A stretch of 50,337 nt of DNA from Rhizobium sp. Leaf371 (GTDB lineage: Bacteria > Pseudomonadota > Alphaproteobacteria > Rhizobiales > Rhizobiaceae). The translations under genes and the position numbers were made by a program. The stretch covers positions 1-50,337 of the forward strand of contig NZ_LMQB01000006.1 of assembly GCF_001424045.1 (NCBI RefSeq), read 5' to 3'. Positions 8,498 to 18,475 of this stretch are shown here, one piece after another. Numbering within the stretch: the first letter of the stretch is position 1; every line of letters starts with the position of its first letter. The notes below the pieces were generated by a model that saw nothing but the letters and a program-made list of their open reading frames with translations, made no database searches and was not told the DNA's origin.

Positions 8498-9933
8498 GTG
8501 TCCCAGGGGGTGGTGTAGCTTCAGCAGTCCCCGTGCTTTCTGGACAGAGCCGGGGATGGATCAGCTTGCGGCTGGCAGGCCGATGAGCAGATCCATCGCT
8601 CATCGTGGCGATTGTCTCAAGTGTCATGTAGCGGGACCGCTGGACTGCCCACTTGTCATTCTGCTCAATTAGCAAGGCGCGGACCAGTCTGACGATGGCA
8701 TCGTCGTTAGGAAAGGTGCCGACGCCTCTGTCCGTCGCTTGATCTCGCCGTTGAGCCGTTCGATGGAGTTTGTCCTGTACAGCTTTGTCCAGAGCGCCTC
8801 GCGAAAGGTAATGTAGGCGAGCACGTCCTGCTCGGCGCTGTCCATAAGACTAGCGAGCTTGGGCACCTTCGGCTGTTTTGATCTGCGCCATTGCGCCATT
8901 GGGCACTTGCGGCCTCTGGCGTGTCCTGGTCAAACGCCATGGCGAGGAAGGCGGACACGACACGTCGTCCGCTCTTCCGGCATGGGCGAACGCGTTGCGC
9001 ATGAAGTGGACCCTGGAGCACTGCCAGAAAAAACCTTCGACACGGCGGCCATGATGCCCTCATGCGCATCGGAGACGACGAGCTTGATGCCGCGCAAGCC
9101 TCGTCTTGTCAGCTTCCGCTGGAATTCTGTCCAGATCGCCTCAGCCTCAGACGTGCCAAGTTCCATGCCGAGCACCTCGCGTCGGCCATCTGTGTTCACA
9201 CCCACCGCGATGATGACAGCGACAGAGACGATGCGCCTGCCGCGTCGGACCTCCAGATAGGTGGCATCAATCCAGAGATACGGCCATTGGCCTTCGATGG
9301 GCCTGTCGAGGAAGGCCTTCACCTTTTCATCAATCTACCCTTGCCCGACAGGCAATGTCTGCATTGCCCAAAGGGGGGAGAGTCGGGATACTTGGCTCTT
9401 GGAGATGCCTGACATGCCCATGGCCTTGACCAGGTCATCGACGGACCGGGCCGAGATGCCTGTATATAGGCCTCCTGGATGACCGCCGTCAGAGCGTTCT
9501 CGGCCATCCGGCGCGGCTCAAGGAAGCTCGCGAAATAACTGCCTGTGCGAAGTTCGGGAATGCGTAGTTCGACGGTGCCTGCCGGCGTCTCCCAGTCCCG
9601 GTCGCGATAAACATTACGCTGGGCAAGCCGGAAATCATTCTTCTCACCATAGCCTGCGCCGGTCTTCGTCCCCACCGCCAGCGCCATAAGCTTTTTGGCA
9701 GCAAAGCTGATCATCTCGCGCAGCAAATCGGCGTCGGCGCTTTTCTCAAGAAGTGAGCGCAGGTTCATCATAGTATCGGTCATCGGTGGTGTCCCTCAGG
9801 TTGGCTTTAAGTAACCTGTTCCTACCGGATGACACTGGTGACCACCGCTACGCCGCCTGCTCACTACAGCACATCGGAGGATCCGCTCGCGAGCGGCTTC
9901 GCTATCACCCCGCTACACCACTCGGCGGGAGAC
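8498..9933 (-). mobile_element. Degenerate IS256-family insertion sequence
   Basis: The transposase remnant at 8561-9783 is bracketed by imperfect terminal inverted repeats at 8498-8520 and 9911-9933 (about 17 of 23 positions match; both contain GTGGTGTAGC-like or TCCC cores). This gives an element of about 1.44 kb, the normal size for IS256-family elements. I could not find an obvious 8-9 bp target duplication, consistent with an old, decayed copy. Confidence 0.65.
8561..9783 (-). pseudogene. IS256-family (mutator-type) transposase, multiply frameshifted
   Basis: Pieces of one transposase can be followed through successive reading frames. The N-terminus (9783 to about 9450) contains NDFRLAQRNVYRDRDWETPAGTVELRIPE. 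The DDE core (about 9322-9000) has LWIDATYLEVRRG with the first Asp and LVVSDAHEG with the second. A later piece in another frame reads SGRRVVSAFLAMAFDQDTPEAA, then TNSIERLNGEIKRRTE (8899-8720). The C-terminus reads EQNDKWAVQRSRYM and ends near 8561. At least four frameshifts are needed, so no functional transposase is made. The catalytic-Asp motifs are those of the mutator/IS256 family. Confidence 0.88.
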
Positions 9934-10275
9934 GAAGTTTAATTTCTCATGAACCAATTTAATGGGCATTAGCGTTAGTAAAAAATCTAGCTGTACCGCA
10001 ATGAGCGATACCGGCTCCTAGAGCTATCAGACTATATTTCGTGATTTTGAGCACCTTGGCTCGGTGCACATGACACCACTGCAGTTCGATTCCGCCCAAG
10101 GCGTCTAAGCCGGGAGTGGCTGTTCTGCGGAAAGAATTTCCGGGCACGACGCAAGGCGATGGTTCGTGCCATCTGGGCGAGCGATAATGGCATAATTATC
10201 GACCTATCACACAGACAGGCTTCGTTTATTAAGGCCTGCCTTGCGAGCTAACATAGCCTTCACCTGGAGGAAGCT
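9934..10275. other. Intergenic stretch between decayed IS and regulator remnant
   Basis: I see no supported gene in these 342 bases. It is the junction zone next to a TetR gene that has lost its 5' end, so it probably contains deletion or insertion scars. A good ribosome site (GGAGGAAG) at about 10265-10272 precedes the ATG at 10276. Confidence 0.35.
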
Positions 10276-10737
10276 ATGTTAAAGGTGGAGAGCATCGATC
10301 ACCACTTCCCCAGTACGGCGGACCATGCTGCCGCCATTGCCGAGCGCTACTGGCCGGATACCAAGGTTTGGCTGGAAGAGGTGGCTAGCAGAGAAAGCGA
10401 TGCGAACGGGCGTCTTCGCAGGTACCCGGAGACGTTCCGGATGTCGCTTGAGAACGGCACTCGTCTCTGCCTCGGAAGTTTTGTCGGGGCTGAGTACGAC
10501 GATCTGCCCGAGCCGGTGCGCAAGCAGGTACCGGTCTTCGCGGACGTCAACGTCGCGTGGCTGTAAGCGCGGCTTGTTGAGGCCGATCCTGCTAACAAGG
10601 AGGATTCTAAGCAGCGGGCACGGGCGATCTTTGCCGCCGTTGCGGGAGCCCGGCTTTTGGCCCGCAGCCGTTCCGACATCTCGCTATTTGACGCGATGAT
10701 TGAGAGCTACCGCACAGTAGGGCTGCTGCCAGCTTGA
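10276..10737 (+). pseudogene. TetR-family regulator remnant lacking its HTH and split by an in-frame TAA
   Basis: The 96-codon ORF 10276-10566 begins at SIDHHFPS, the end of the TetR recognition helix region (family: SIYHHFPSK). It continues through the ligand-binding fold, including the TetR_C-type string RLCLGSFVGAEYDDLPEPV. It then stops at TAA 10564-10566 after NVAWL. The same frame reopens at once (10567-10737) with QRARAIFAAVAGARLLARSRSD...SYRTVGLLPA, the typical C-terminal helices. So the gene lost its first 40 or so codons and also carries a nonsense codon. It may still be transcribed, since a ribosome site precedes the ATG, but it could not bind DNA. It was probably once the regulator of the adjacent SDR gene or another oxidoreductase. 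Confidence 0.75.
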
Positions 10738-10777
10738 TCTGGCAGCTCAGAACCACAGCGAGAATGGCCCTGCGCAC

Positions 10778-11500
10778 TCACCAAGGTGCCCGGCTTCTTT
10801 CGAAAAAGAAGCCGCCCGTTGGCCCAGAAGCATCCTGACCTGCAAGCCAGACGATCGTGTCTGCGGCCTGCTCGACGGTGCGATATCCGGAGTGATTGTT
10901 AAAGTCCGTCTTCGTGTAACCGGGATCGGCGGCGTTCACCTTGATGCCGTCCTTCGCAAGATCCTTGGCCAGGGACAGGGTAATCGCGTTCAGCGCCGTC
11001 TTCGAACTGTTGTACCCCAGAATATTAACGGCATGGTATGGGTGCGCGGGATCGGAAAGCCAAGTCAGCGAGCCCAGGCCGCTGCTGACCATGATCACGT
11101 TGGCCTGACCGGAAGCTCGAAGAAGGGGCAGGAATGCCTGCGTCACCCGGATCGGGCCGAAGACATTGGTCTGGTACACCGTTTCGATCTCGCTCAGGGT
11201 CTGATCACTTGGCGCGGCATAGCTTCCGGGAATGCCGGCATTGTTGATCAAGACGTCGAGTTTGCCGTCGGCAGCCTCGACAGTTGCCACTGCGTTTTGC
11301 ACGCTGTCGTCATCCGTCACGTCGATCGCAATTGCCCGAACATCGATGCCCTCCGATGACAGGGTTTCGGCGGCAAGCTCGCCGCGACCGGCGTCTCGGC
11401 TGCCGAGCCAGATGCGATATCCGAGCCGGCCCAGTTGGCGGGCGGTCTCGTAGCCGATGCTCTTGTTTGCACCGGTGATAAGAACGGTCTTGCCTGTCAT
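10778..11500 (-). CDS. Short-chain dehydrogenase/reductase (carbonyl-reductase-like)
   Basis: This 240-aa classical SDR is full length. The NAD(P)-binding motif is TGANKSIG near residue 8, the NNAG motif lies near residue 87, and the catalytic Ser is in MVSSGLGS. The active-site YxxxK is YNSSK, with the PG motif (DPGYTKTDF) after it. The closest family pattern is NADPH-dependent carbonyl reductase or quinone-type SDRs (PGYTKTDFN). It is transcribed divergently from the LysR gene (129 bases between start codons), so the LysR protein likely controls it. Substrate unknown; a role in detoxifying a reactive carbonyl is the usual inference for this SDR/LysR arrangement. Confidence 0.88.
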   Translation of the reverse strand: MTGKTVLITGANKSIGYETARQLGRLGYRIWLGSRDAGRGELAAETLSSEGIDVRAIAIDVTDDDSVQNAVATVEAADGKLDVLINNAGIPGSYAAPSDQTLSEIETVYQTNVFGPIRVTQAFLPLLRASGQANVIMVSSGLGSLTWLSDPAHPYHAVNILGYNSSKTALNAITLSLAKDLAKDGIKVNAADPGYTKTDFNNHSGYRTVEQAADTIVWLAGQDASGPTGGFFFERSRAPW

Positions 11501-11628
11501 GTGATCTCTCCTAGTCTGAACTTCCGGCCGTTGTTTCGTCGCAAGTGTGTTGGCCAGGTTCTGTTGCCATCAATCTATCACTCTTGGATTGTTTGATAAG
11601 CGGTCCAAAACCGCATAGTCTGATCGCC

Positions 11629-12564
11629 ATGGCGAACAACGATGATCTCCCTTTGGACTACCTGTCCATATTTCTTTCGGTCTGCGAGACAGGTGGATTT
11701 CGGACCACAGCCAAGCAGCTTGGCTTGTCGCCATCGACCGTCAGTGAAAAGATCGCCTCGCTAGAGACGGGGTTGGGCGTGCCACTTCTCATCCGCACCA
11801 CTCGAAGTGTGAACGTGACAGAAGCAGGTCGGGCGCTGGCTTCCCGCCTGTCACCATTGATGCGAGAGACACGGGCCGCACTGCAGGATGTCGCAAGTTC
11901 AAAGGACAAGGTCAGAGGTCAGCTAAAGCTGAATGTCACTGGCGCCGTCATGGTTGACATCCTACCGCCGCTGATCGATCGCTTCCTCAACCGCTTTCCA
12001 GAGGTCAGGGTCGAGCTTGTGGTGGAAGACAGGCTCGTCGATATCATCGCCGTTGGCTGCGACGCTGGGATCCGCTACGGCGAGCATCTGGCGCAGGACA
12101 TGATCGCTGTCCCTATCGGGCCCCCATTCCAGCGATTGGCACTTGCAGCGTCGCCGAGCTACCTGGACGCGCGGGGTGTGCCTATGCATCCAAGTGATCT
12201 TCTGACCCATGACTGCATCCGGCTTCGCTTCTCAAGCGGCGCGCTCACTGCTTGGGAGTTCGAATGCGGTGACACGTCCGTCACGGTTGATCCCCCAGGA
12301 CGTCTTACCATTAGTGTGGATGCTGCACCTGCGGCCATTGAACTGGCTTGCACGGGTCGCGGAATGATTTGCACATTTGAGAACTGGCTTGACCCGGTGC
12401 TGAAGACCGGCGCTCTCACGCCGATTCTTCCGGAATGGTGGACCAGGTTCGAGGGCCCTCGGCTCTACTTTTCAAGCAGGCTGATGTCGGCGCCTCTCAG
12501 GGCATTCGTCGATCTTGTGGGTGAAGAGAGGGCTCAAGATAAGCGACTTGCAAAAGAGGTTTGA
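11629..12564 (+). CDS. LysR-family transcriptional regulator
   Basis: The gene encodes 311 aa from the ATG at 11629; an upstream in-frame start at 11545 would add 28 residues before the winged helix and is unlikely. The N-terminal HTH is evident at about residues 8-62 (FLSVCETGGFRTTAKQLGLS, then STVSEKIASLE). A linker helix and a substrate-binding domain from about residue 90 follow. It resembles the subgroup of LysR proteins that sit opposite SDR or quinone oxidoreductase genes. The shared intergenic region contains GCGGT-CCAAA-ACCGC at about 11601-11615, a small inverted repeat that could be part of the operator. It probably autoregulates and controls the SDR gene. Confidence 0.9.
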   Translation: MANNDDLPLDYLSIFLSVCETGGFRTTAKQLGLSPSTVSEKIASLETGLGVPLLIRTTRSVNVTEAGRALASRLSPLMRETRAALQDVASSKDKVRGQLKLNVTGAVMVDILPPLIDRFLNRFPEVRVELVVEDRLVDIIAVGCDAGIRYGEHLAQDMIAVPIGPPFQRLALAASPSYLDARGVPMHPSDLLTHDCIRLRFSSGALTAWEFECGDTSVTVDPPGRLTISVDAAPAAIELACTGRGMICTFENWLDPVLKTGALTPILPEWWTRFEGPRLYFSSRLMSAPLRAFVDLVGEERAQDKRLAKEV

Positions 12565-12613
12565 ACGAAAGATACCCGCTACCGGCCGCGCAATCCCCTG
12601 TTAATTAGCAATG

Positions 12614-13780
12614 TCATTGAATGCCGTAAACGCCAGCGAGATGGCGCATGCGCTGAATGGCGAGGTCCGGGCGGTCGAAGATGTTGGCCTGGTCGGCGAG
12701 GCGGAAGATATCGGCGTAGTGGTTAATGCCGCGCGCCGACTGCATGCCGGCCGGAAGGCTGAAATGCGACTGGTGTCCGTTCAGCCAGGCGAGGAAGACG
12801 ACGCCGGCCTTGTAATATTGCGTCGGCACCTCGAAGATCTTGCGTGAGAGCGGGACCGTTGGATCGATCACCGCACGGAAAGTTGCTGTGTCGTCTGCGG
12901 CAAGCGCTGCCAGCGCCTTGGAGGCGGCCGGCGCGACGGCGTCGAAAATGCCGAGCAGCGCATGGCTGTGGCGCCGCCCGTCGCCCTCGATCAGGCCGGC
13001 ATAGTTGAAATCGTCGCCCGTGAAGCAGAGCACGGCTTCCGGCAGACGGTCACGGAGCGCGATTTCCTTCTCATGTTCGAGCAGCGAGATCTTGATACCC
13101 TCGACCTTGCCGGCATTCTCCGTGATGATCCGCAGTGCGCAATCGAGCGCCGGCTCGAAGTCGGTGCTTCCCCAGTAGCCGAGTAGCTGCGGGTCGAACA
13201 TATCGCCCAGCCAGTGCAGCACCACCTTGTCCTTCGTCTGCGAGAGAATGCGGCCATAGACCTTGGCGTAATCTTCCGCTGAGCGGGCGATGCGGGCAAG
13301 CGCCCGGCTCGCCATCAGGATCGCGCGACCGCCATGCTTCTCGATATGCTCGATCTGTATCTCGTAGGCTGCGATGATGTCGTCCAGCGAGCGGGCATCG
13401 TTTGGGTCGAGATGATCCGTGCCGGCACCGCAGGCAAGGTCGGCACCATCCACCGTGCGCGCTTCGGCAAGCGAGCGGGCAATCAGTTCCTGAGCACCGG
13501 CCCAGTCGAGACCCATGCCGCGCTGCGACGTGTCCATTGCCTCGGCGATCCTGAAGCCAAGGCTCCAGAGATGATGCCGGAAGGCAAGCGTCGTGTCCCA
13601 GTCGATCGCCGGGCGGTTCCACGGATCGGTGTCGCGCTCCGGCGCGGAAACGACATGCGCGGCGGCATAAGCGATGCGGTTGAAGACGGGGGTGGTTGCC
13701 GGCCGCGCGATCGGCGTGCCCACAAGACGATACGCTTCGACCGTGTCTGCGGATGTCGGCAGATTGAGAACCTGGGTCAT
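12614..13780 (-). CDS. DUF993 family protein (dihydrodipicolinate-synthase-like TIM barrel)
   Basis: This 388-aa protein matches the DUF993 pattern I know from rhizobia: an N-terminal AATTP/PVFNRIAYAAAHVV region, WDTTLAFRHHLWSLGFRIAEAMDTSQRG near residue 70, and HLDPNDARSLDDIIAAYEIQI in the middle. KISLLEHEKEIALRDRLP and CFTGDDFNYAGLI follow. The family is distantly related to DHDPS/aldolase TIM barrels, so an aldolase or retro-aldol step on a sugar acid is possible but unproven. The start at 13780 follows a strong GAGGAGG site. It diverges from the LacI regulator with two operator-like palindromes between them, which puts it in the same regulon as the downstream catabolic genes. Confidence 0.8.
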   Translation of the reverse strand: MTQVLNLPTSADTVEAYRLVGTPIARPATTPVFNRIAYAAAHVVSAPERDTDPWNRPAIDWDTTLAFRHHLWSLGFRIAEAMDTSQRGMGLDWAGAQELIARSLAEARTVDGADLACGAGTDHLDPNDARSLDDIIAAYEIQIEHIEKHGGRAILMASRALARIARSAEDYAKVYGRILSQTKDKVVLHWLGDMFDPQLLGYWGSTDFEPALDCALRIITENAGKVEGIKISLLEHEKEIALRDRLPEAVLCFTGDDFNYAGLIEGDGRRHSHALLGIFDAVAPAASKALAALAADDTATFRAVIDPTVPLSRKIFEVPTQYYKAGVVFLAWLNGHQSHFSLPAGMQSARGINHYADIFRLADQANIFDRPDLAIQRMRHLAGVYGIQ

Positions 13781-13809
13781 GATGCCTCCTCGGAATGTCA
13801 ACCGGATAA

Positions 13810-13825
13810 TTTGGATCGGTCTAAA
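13810..13825. promoter_or_regulatory. Candidate LacI-type operator O1
   Basis: TTTGGATCGGTCTAAA is an imperfect palindrome (12/16) centred on CG, the hallmark of LacI-family operators. It lies about 30 bases upstream of the DUF993 start codon. Its consensus matches the better site at 13985-14000, and the two sites are 175 bp apart, which would suit looping by a tetramer or independent control of the two divergent promoters. Confidence 0.5.
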
Positions 13826-13984
13826 TAGCAAGACTCTATTTTGCGACGAATGATCATCAGGTGTGCAAGCCGTCATGCGCGCAATGCGCTGCAGATACGG
13901 CAATACGCAGCCTGATAAGCCTGTATGCAATTGAAACAGGCCCGTCAAAAAATCTGCAAACACCCAGAAAATGGTGCTTGATAT

Positions 13985-14000
13985 TTTGGAACGATCCAAA
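13985..14000. promoter_or_regulatory. Candidate LacI-type operator O2
   Basis: TTTGGAACGATCCAAA is a 14/16 palindrome with the central CG step expected for LacI-family repressors. It lies 37 bases upstream of the lacI-type start, in position for autoregulation and control of the rightward catabolic operon. Confidence 0.6.
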
Positions 14001-14036
14001 TACTGAAGGGGACAAGGTGGAGGCGCAGAAGAGTTC

Positions 14037-16084
<2,048 letters not shown>

Positions 16085-16092
16085 GACGGATC

Positions 16093-17703
16093 ATGAGCAA
16101 GCACATCACACCGGCCGAAGCGGCGGCCATGATCCCAGACGGCGCCGTCGTCTCTGTCTCGTCTTCCAGCGGGCTCGGCTGCCCGGACCTGATGTTGAAG
16201 GCGATCGGCGATCGCTTCGAGGCGACAGGCCATCCGCGCGAGATCACCACCCTGCACCCGATCGCCGCCGGCGACATGAGCGGCATCAAGGGCGTGGACC
16301 ATATTGCCCGCAAAGGCCTCCTCAAGCGGATCCTCGCCGGCTCCTATCCGTCAGGCCCTTCGACATCCGAGCCGCCGCGGATTTGGCAGATGATCACGGG
16401 CAACGAAATCCCGGCCTACAACATCCCCTCCGGCATCCTCTTCGACATGCACCGCGAAGCCGCCGCCAAGCGTCCCGGCGTGATCACCAAGATCGGGCTC
16501 GAAACCTTCGTGGATCCCAAGCGGCAGGGCTGTGCCATGAATGCGCTGGCGGCGGAGACACCGGTCGTCAAGCGGGTCTCATTCGAGAACGAAGACTGGC
16601 TGTATTTCCCCGCCATCGTGCCCCAGGTCGCCATCATCCGCGCAACGACGGCCGACGAGCACGGCAACCTGACCTATGAACACGAGGGCGCGACGCTCGG
16701 CGGGCTCGACCAGGCGCTGGCGGCGCGCAACAATGGCGGCATCGTCATCGCGCAGGTCAAGCGCATCACCAAGCAGGGCGCGCTGAAGCCGCACGACGTG
16801 CGGGTTCCCGGCATGCTGGTCGATTACGTCATCGTCGATCCGGACCAGAAGCAGACGACGCTGACGGACTACGACCCGGCGATATCGGGCGAGATCTTCC
16901 GGCCGCTCAAAAGCTTCTCCGTGCCCGATTTCAACATCCAGAAGGTCATTGCGCGCCGGGTCGCGCAGGAGCTCCAGGCCGGCAGTTGCGTCAATCTCGG
17001 CTTCGGCATCTCGGCCAACGTGCCGCGTATCCTTCTGGAGGAGGGCCTGCATGGCGCGGTCACCTGGGTCATCGAGCAGGGGGCCGTCGGCGGTGTGCCG
17101 CTGCTCGACTTCGCCTTCGGCTGCGCGTCCAACGCGGATGCCTACATGCCTTCTCCCTACCAGTTCACCTATTTTCAGGGCGGCGGCTTCGATGCCTCGT
17201 TGCTGTCCTTCCTCGAAATCGGTCGCGATGGCTCGGTCAACGTTTCCCGCCTTTCGTTCCGTCCGCACGTGACGGCCGGTGCCGGCGGCTTCGTCGACAT
17301 CACGGCGCGCGCTCGCAAGATCGTGTTCTCCGGCATGTTCAATGCCGGCGCCAAACTGTCGATCAGTGACGGCAAGCTGGTGATCGAGAAGGAGGGCAAG
17401 CTGAAGAAGCTGGTCGAGGCGGTCGAGCACGTGACCTTCTCCGGCAGCTGCGCCATCGCGCAGGGGCAGGACATCACCTATGTCACCGAGCGTTGCGTGC
17501 TCAAGCTGACGCCGCAGGGGCTGGTGCTGACTGAAATCGCGCCCGGCGTCGATCTCCAGACGCAGGTGCTCGATCAGTCCGAGTTTCCCCTGATCGTCTC
17601 GCCGGACCTGAAGCTGATGGATGCCGCACTGTTTGGCGAGCCGCGCATCGGCCTTTCGCTGCCGGCCAAGGCGCCGCGGGTCCTGGAGGGTGCCCATGTC
17701 TAA
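16093..17703 (+). CDS. Acyl-CoA:acetate / 3-ketoacid CoA-transferase (YdiF/propionate CoA-transferase type)
   Basis: About 536 aa, a fused alpha-beta class I CoA-transferase. The N-terminal half covers about residues 1-265, and the C-terminal half begins around the IARRVAQEL stretch. The catalytic glutamate is visible as E328 in VIEQGAVGG, preceded by NLGFGISANVP. Reaction: transfer of CoA from a donor such as acetyl-CoA to a short-chain acid. I take the ATG at 16093 rather than an in-frame TTG at 16081. The following enoyl-CoA hydratase gene overlaps by 8 bases. The pair implies that the imported compound ends up as a CoA thioester, which is unusual for a locus headed by a LacI regulator and a sugar-type transporter. 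Confidence 0.9.
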   Translation: MSKHITPAEAAAMIPDGAVVSVSSSSGLGCPDLMLKAIGDRFEATGHPREITTLHPIAAGDMSGIKGVDHIARKGLLKRILAGSYPSGPSTSEPPRIWQMITGNEIPAYNIPSGILFDMHREAAAKRPGVITKIGLETFVDPKRQGCAMNALAAETPVVKRVSFENEDWLYFPAIVPQVAIIRATTADEHGNLTYEHEGATLGGLDQALAARNNGGIVIAQVKRITKQGALKPHDVRVPGMLVDYVIVDPDQKQTTLTDYDPAISGEIFRPLKSFSVPDFNIQKVIARRVAQELQAGSCVNLGFGISANVPRILLEEGLHGAVTWVIEQGAVGGVPLLDFAFGCASNADAYMPSPYQFTYFQGGGFDASLLSFLEIGRDGSVNVSRLSFRPHVTAGAGGFVDITARARKIVFSGMFNAGAKLSISDGKLVIEKEGKLKKLVEAVEHVTFSGSCAIAQGQDITYVTERCVLKLTPQGLVLTEIAPGVDLQTQVLDQSEFPLIVSPDLKLMDAALFGEPRIGLSLPAKAPRVLEGAHV

Positions 17704-18475
17704 GGGAGAGGTACGCCTCGACATCGAAGGCCCCGTCGCCATCCTCACCGTCTCCCGGCCGGAAAAGCGCAATGCGCTCGATCTCGACATGCTCAACGCA
17801 CTGATGTCCGTGGCCGATACGGTGGAGGCGGACGCGCGCGTTCGCGTCGCCATCCTCACCGGCGAGGGTTCAGGATTTTCGGCCGGTGGCGACATCACCG
17901 CCTGGAGTGGCATACGGCCGGAGGAATTCGGTCATGGCTGGGTGCGCTACGGGCACCGCGTGTTCGAGCGGCTGGCAACCCTGCGCATGCCGCTGATTGC
18001 GGCGCTGAACGGGCACGCGCTCGGCGGCGGTCTCGAGCTTGCTGGCATCGCCGACATCCGCATCGCAGAAGAACAGATCCAGATCGGGCTGCCGGAAACG
18101 GGCCTCGGCATGGTGCCGGGCTGGTCGGGCACGCAGCGGCTGGTTAAGCGCTTCGGCGCCCAGCCCGTGCGCCGGATGGCGCTCGGCGGGGAGATCTTCA
18201 CGGCGGAACAGGCCCTGTCGCTGGGGCTGGTGGATCGGGTCATCGCGACCGGACAGGCGCTTGCCACTGCAAAAGACATGGCGACAGGCATCGCCGCGCG
18301 GGGGCCGGCGGCGCTGGAAATCGTCAAGCTGATGATCGCGAGCGCCAACGGAGAGGATAACGGGACGGCCGTGGAAGCGCTGGGGTCGATCCTCGCCGCC
18401 AAGACGGGCGACCTGAAGGAGGGCGTTTCCGCTTTCAAGGAGAAGCGCGCCGCACAGTTCAAGGGAGAATGGTAA
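17696..18475 (+). CDS. Enoyl-CoA hydratase/isomerase family protein
   Basis: This 259-aa protein of the crotonase fold starts at the ATG at 17696, inside the end of the CoA-transferase gene. The oxyanion-hole elements are SAGGDI (about residues 62-67) and NGHALGGGLELAG (about 104-116). A glutamate at the usual active-site position lies in LPETGLGMVPGWSGTQRL. The most likely reaction is hydration of a 2-enoyl-CoA, or isomerisation or hydrolysis of a related CoA ester. It is co-operonic with the CoA-transferase and aldehyde dehydrogenase genes: its TAA overlaps the next ATG. Confidence 0.9.
   Translation: MSKGEVRLDIEGPVAILTVSRPEKRNALDLDMLNALMSVADTVEADARVRVAILTGEGSGFSAGGDITAWSGIRPEEFGHGWVRYGHRVFERLATLRMPLIAALNGHALGGGLELAGIADIRIAEEQIQIGLPETGLGMVPGWSGTQRLVKRFGAQPVRRMALGGEIFTAEQALSLGLVDRVIATGQALATAKDMATGIAARGPAALEIVKLMIASANGEDNGTAVEALGSILAAKTGDLKEGVSAFKEKRAAQFKGEW

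Noticed and set aside
16579-17913. 444-residue frame on the minus strand within the CoA-transferase region
   Set aside because: It overlaps the well-supported CoA-transferase and enoyl-CoA hydratase genes and has a low-complexity Arg/Asp/Leu composition.
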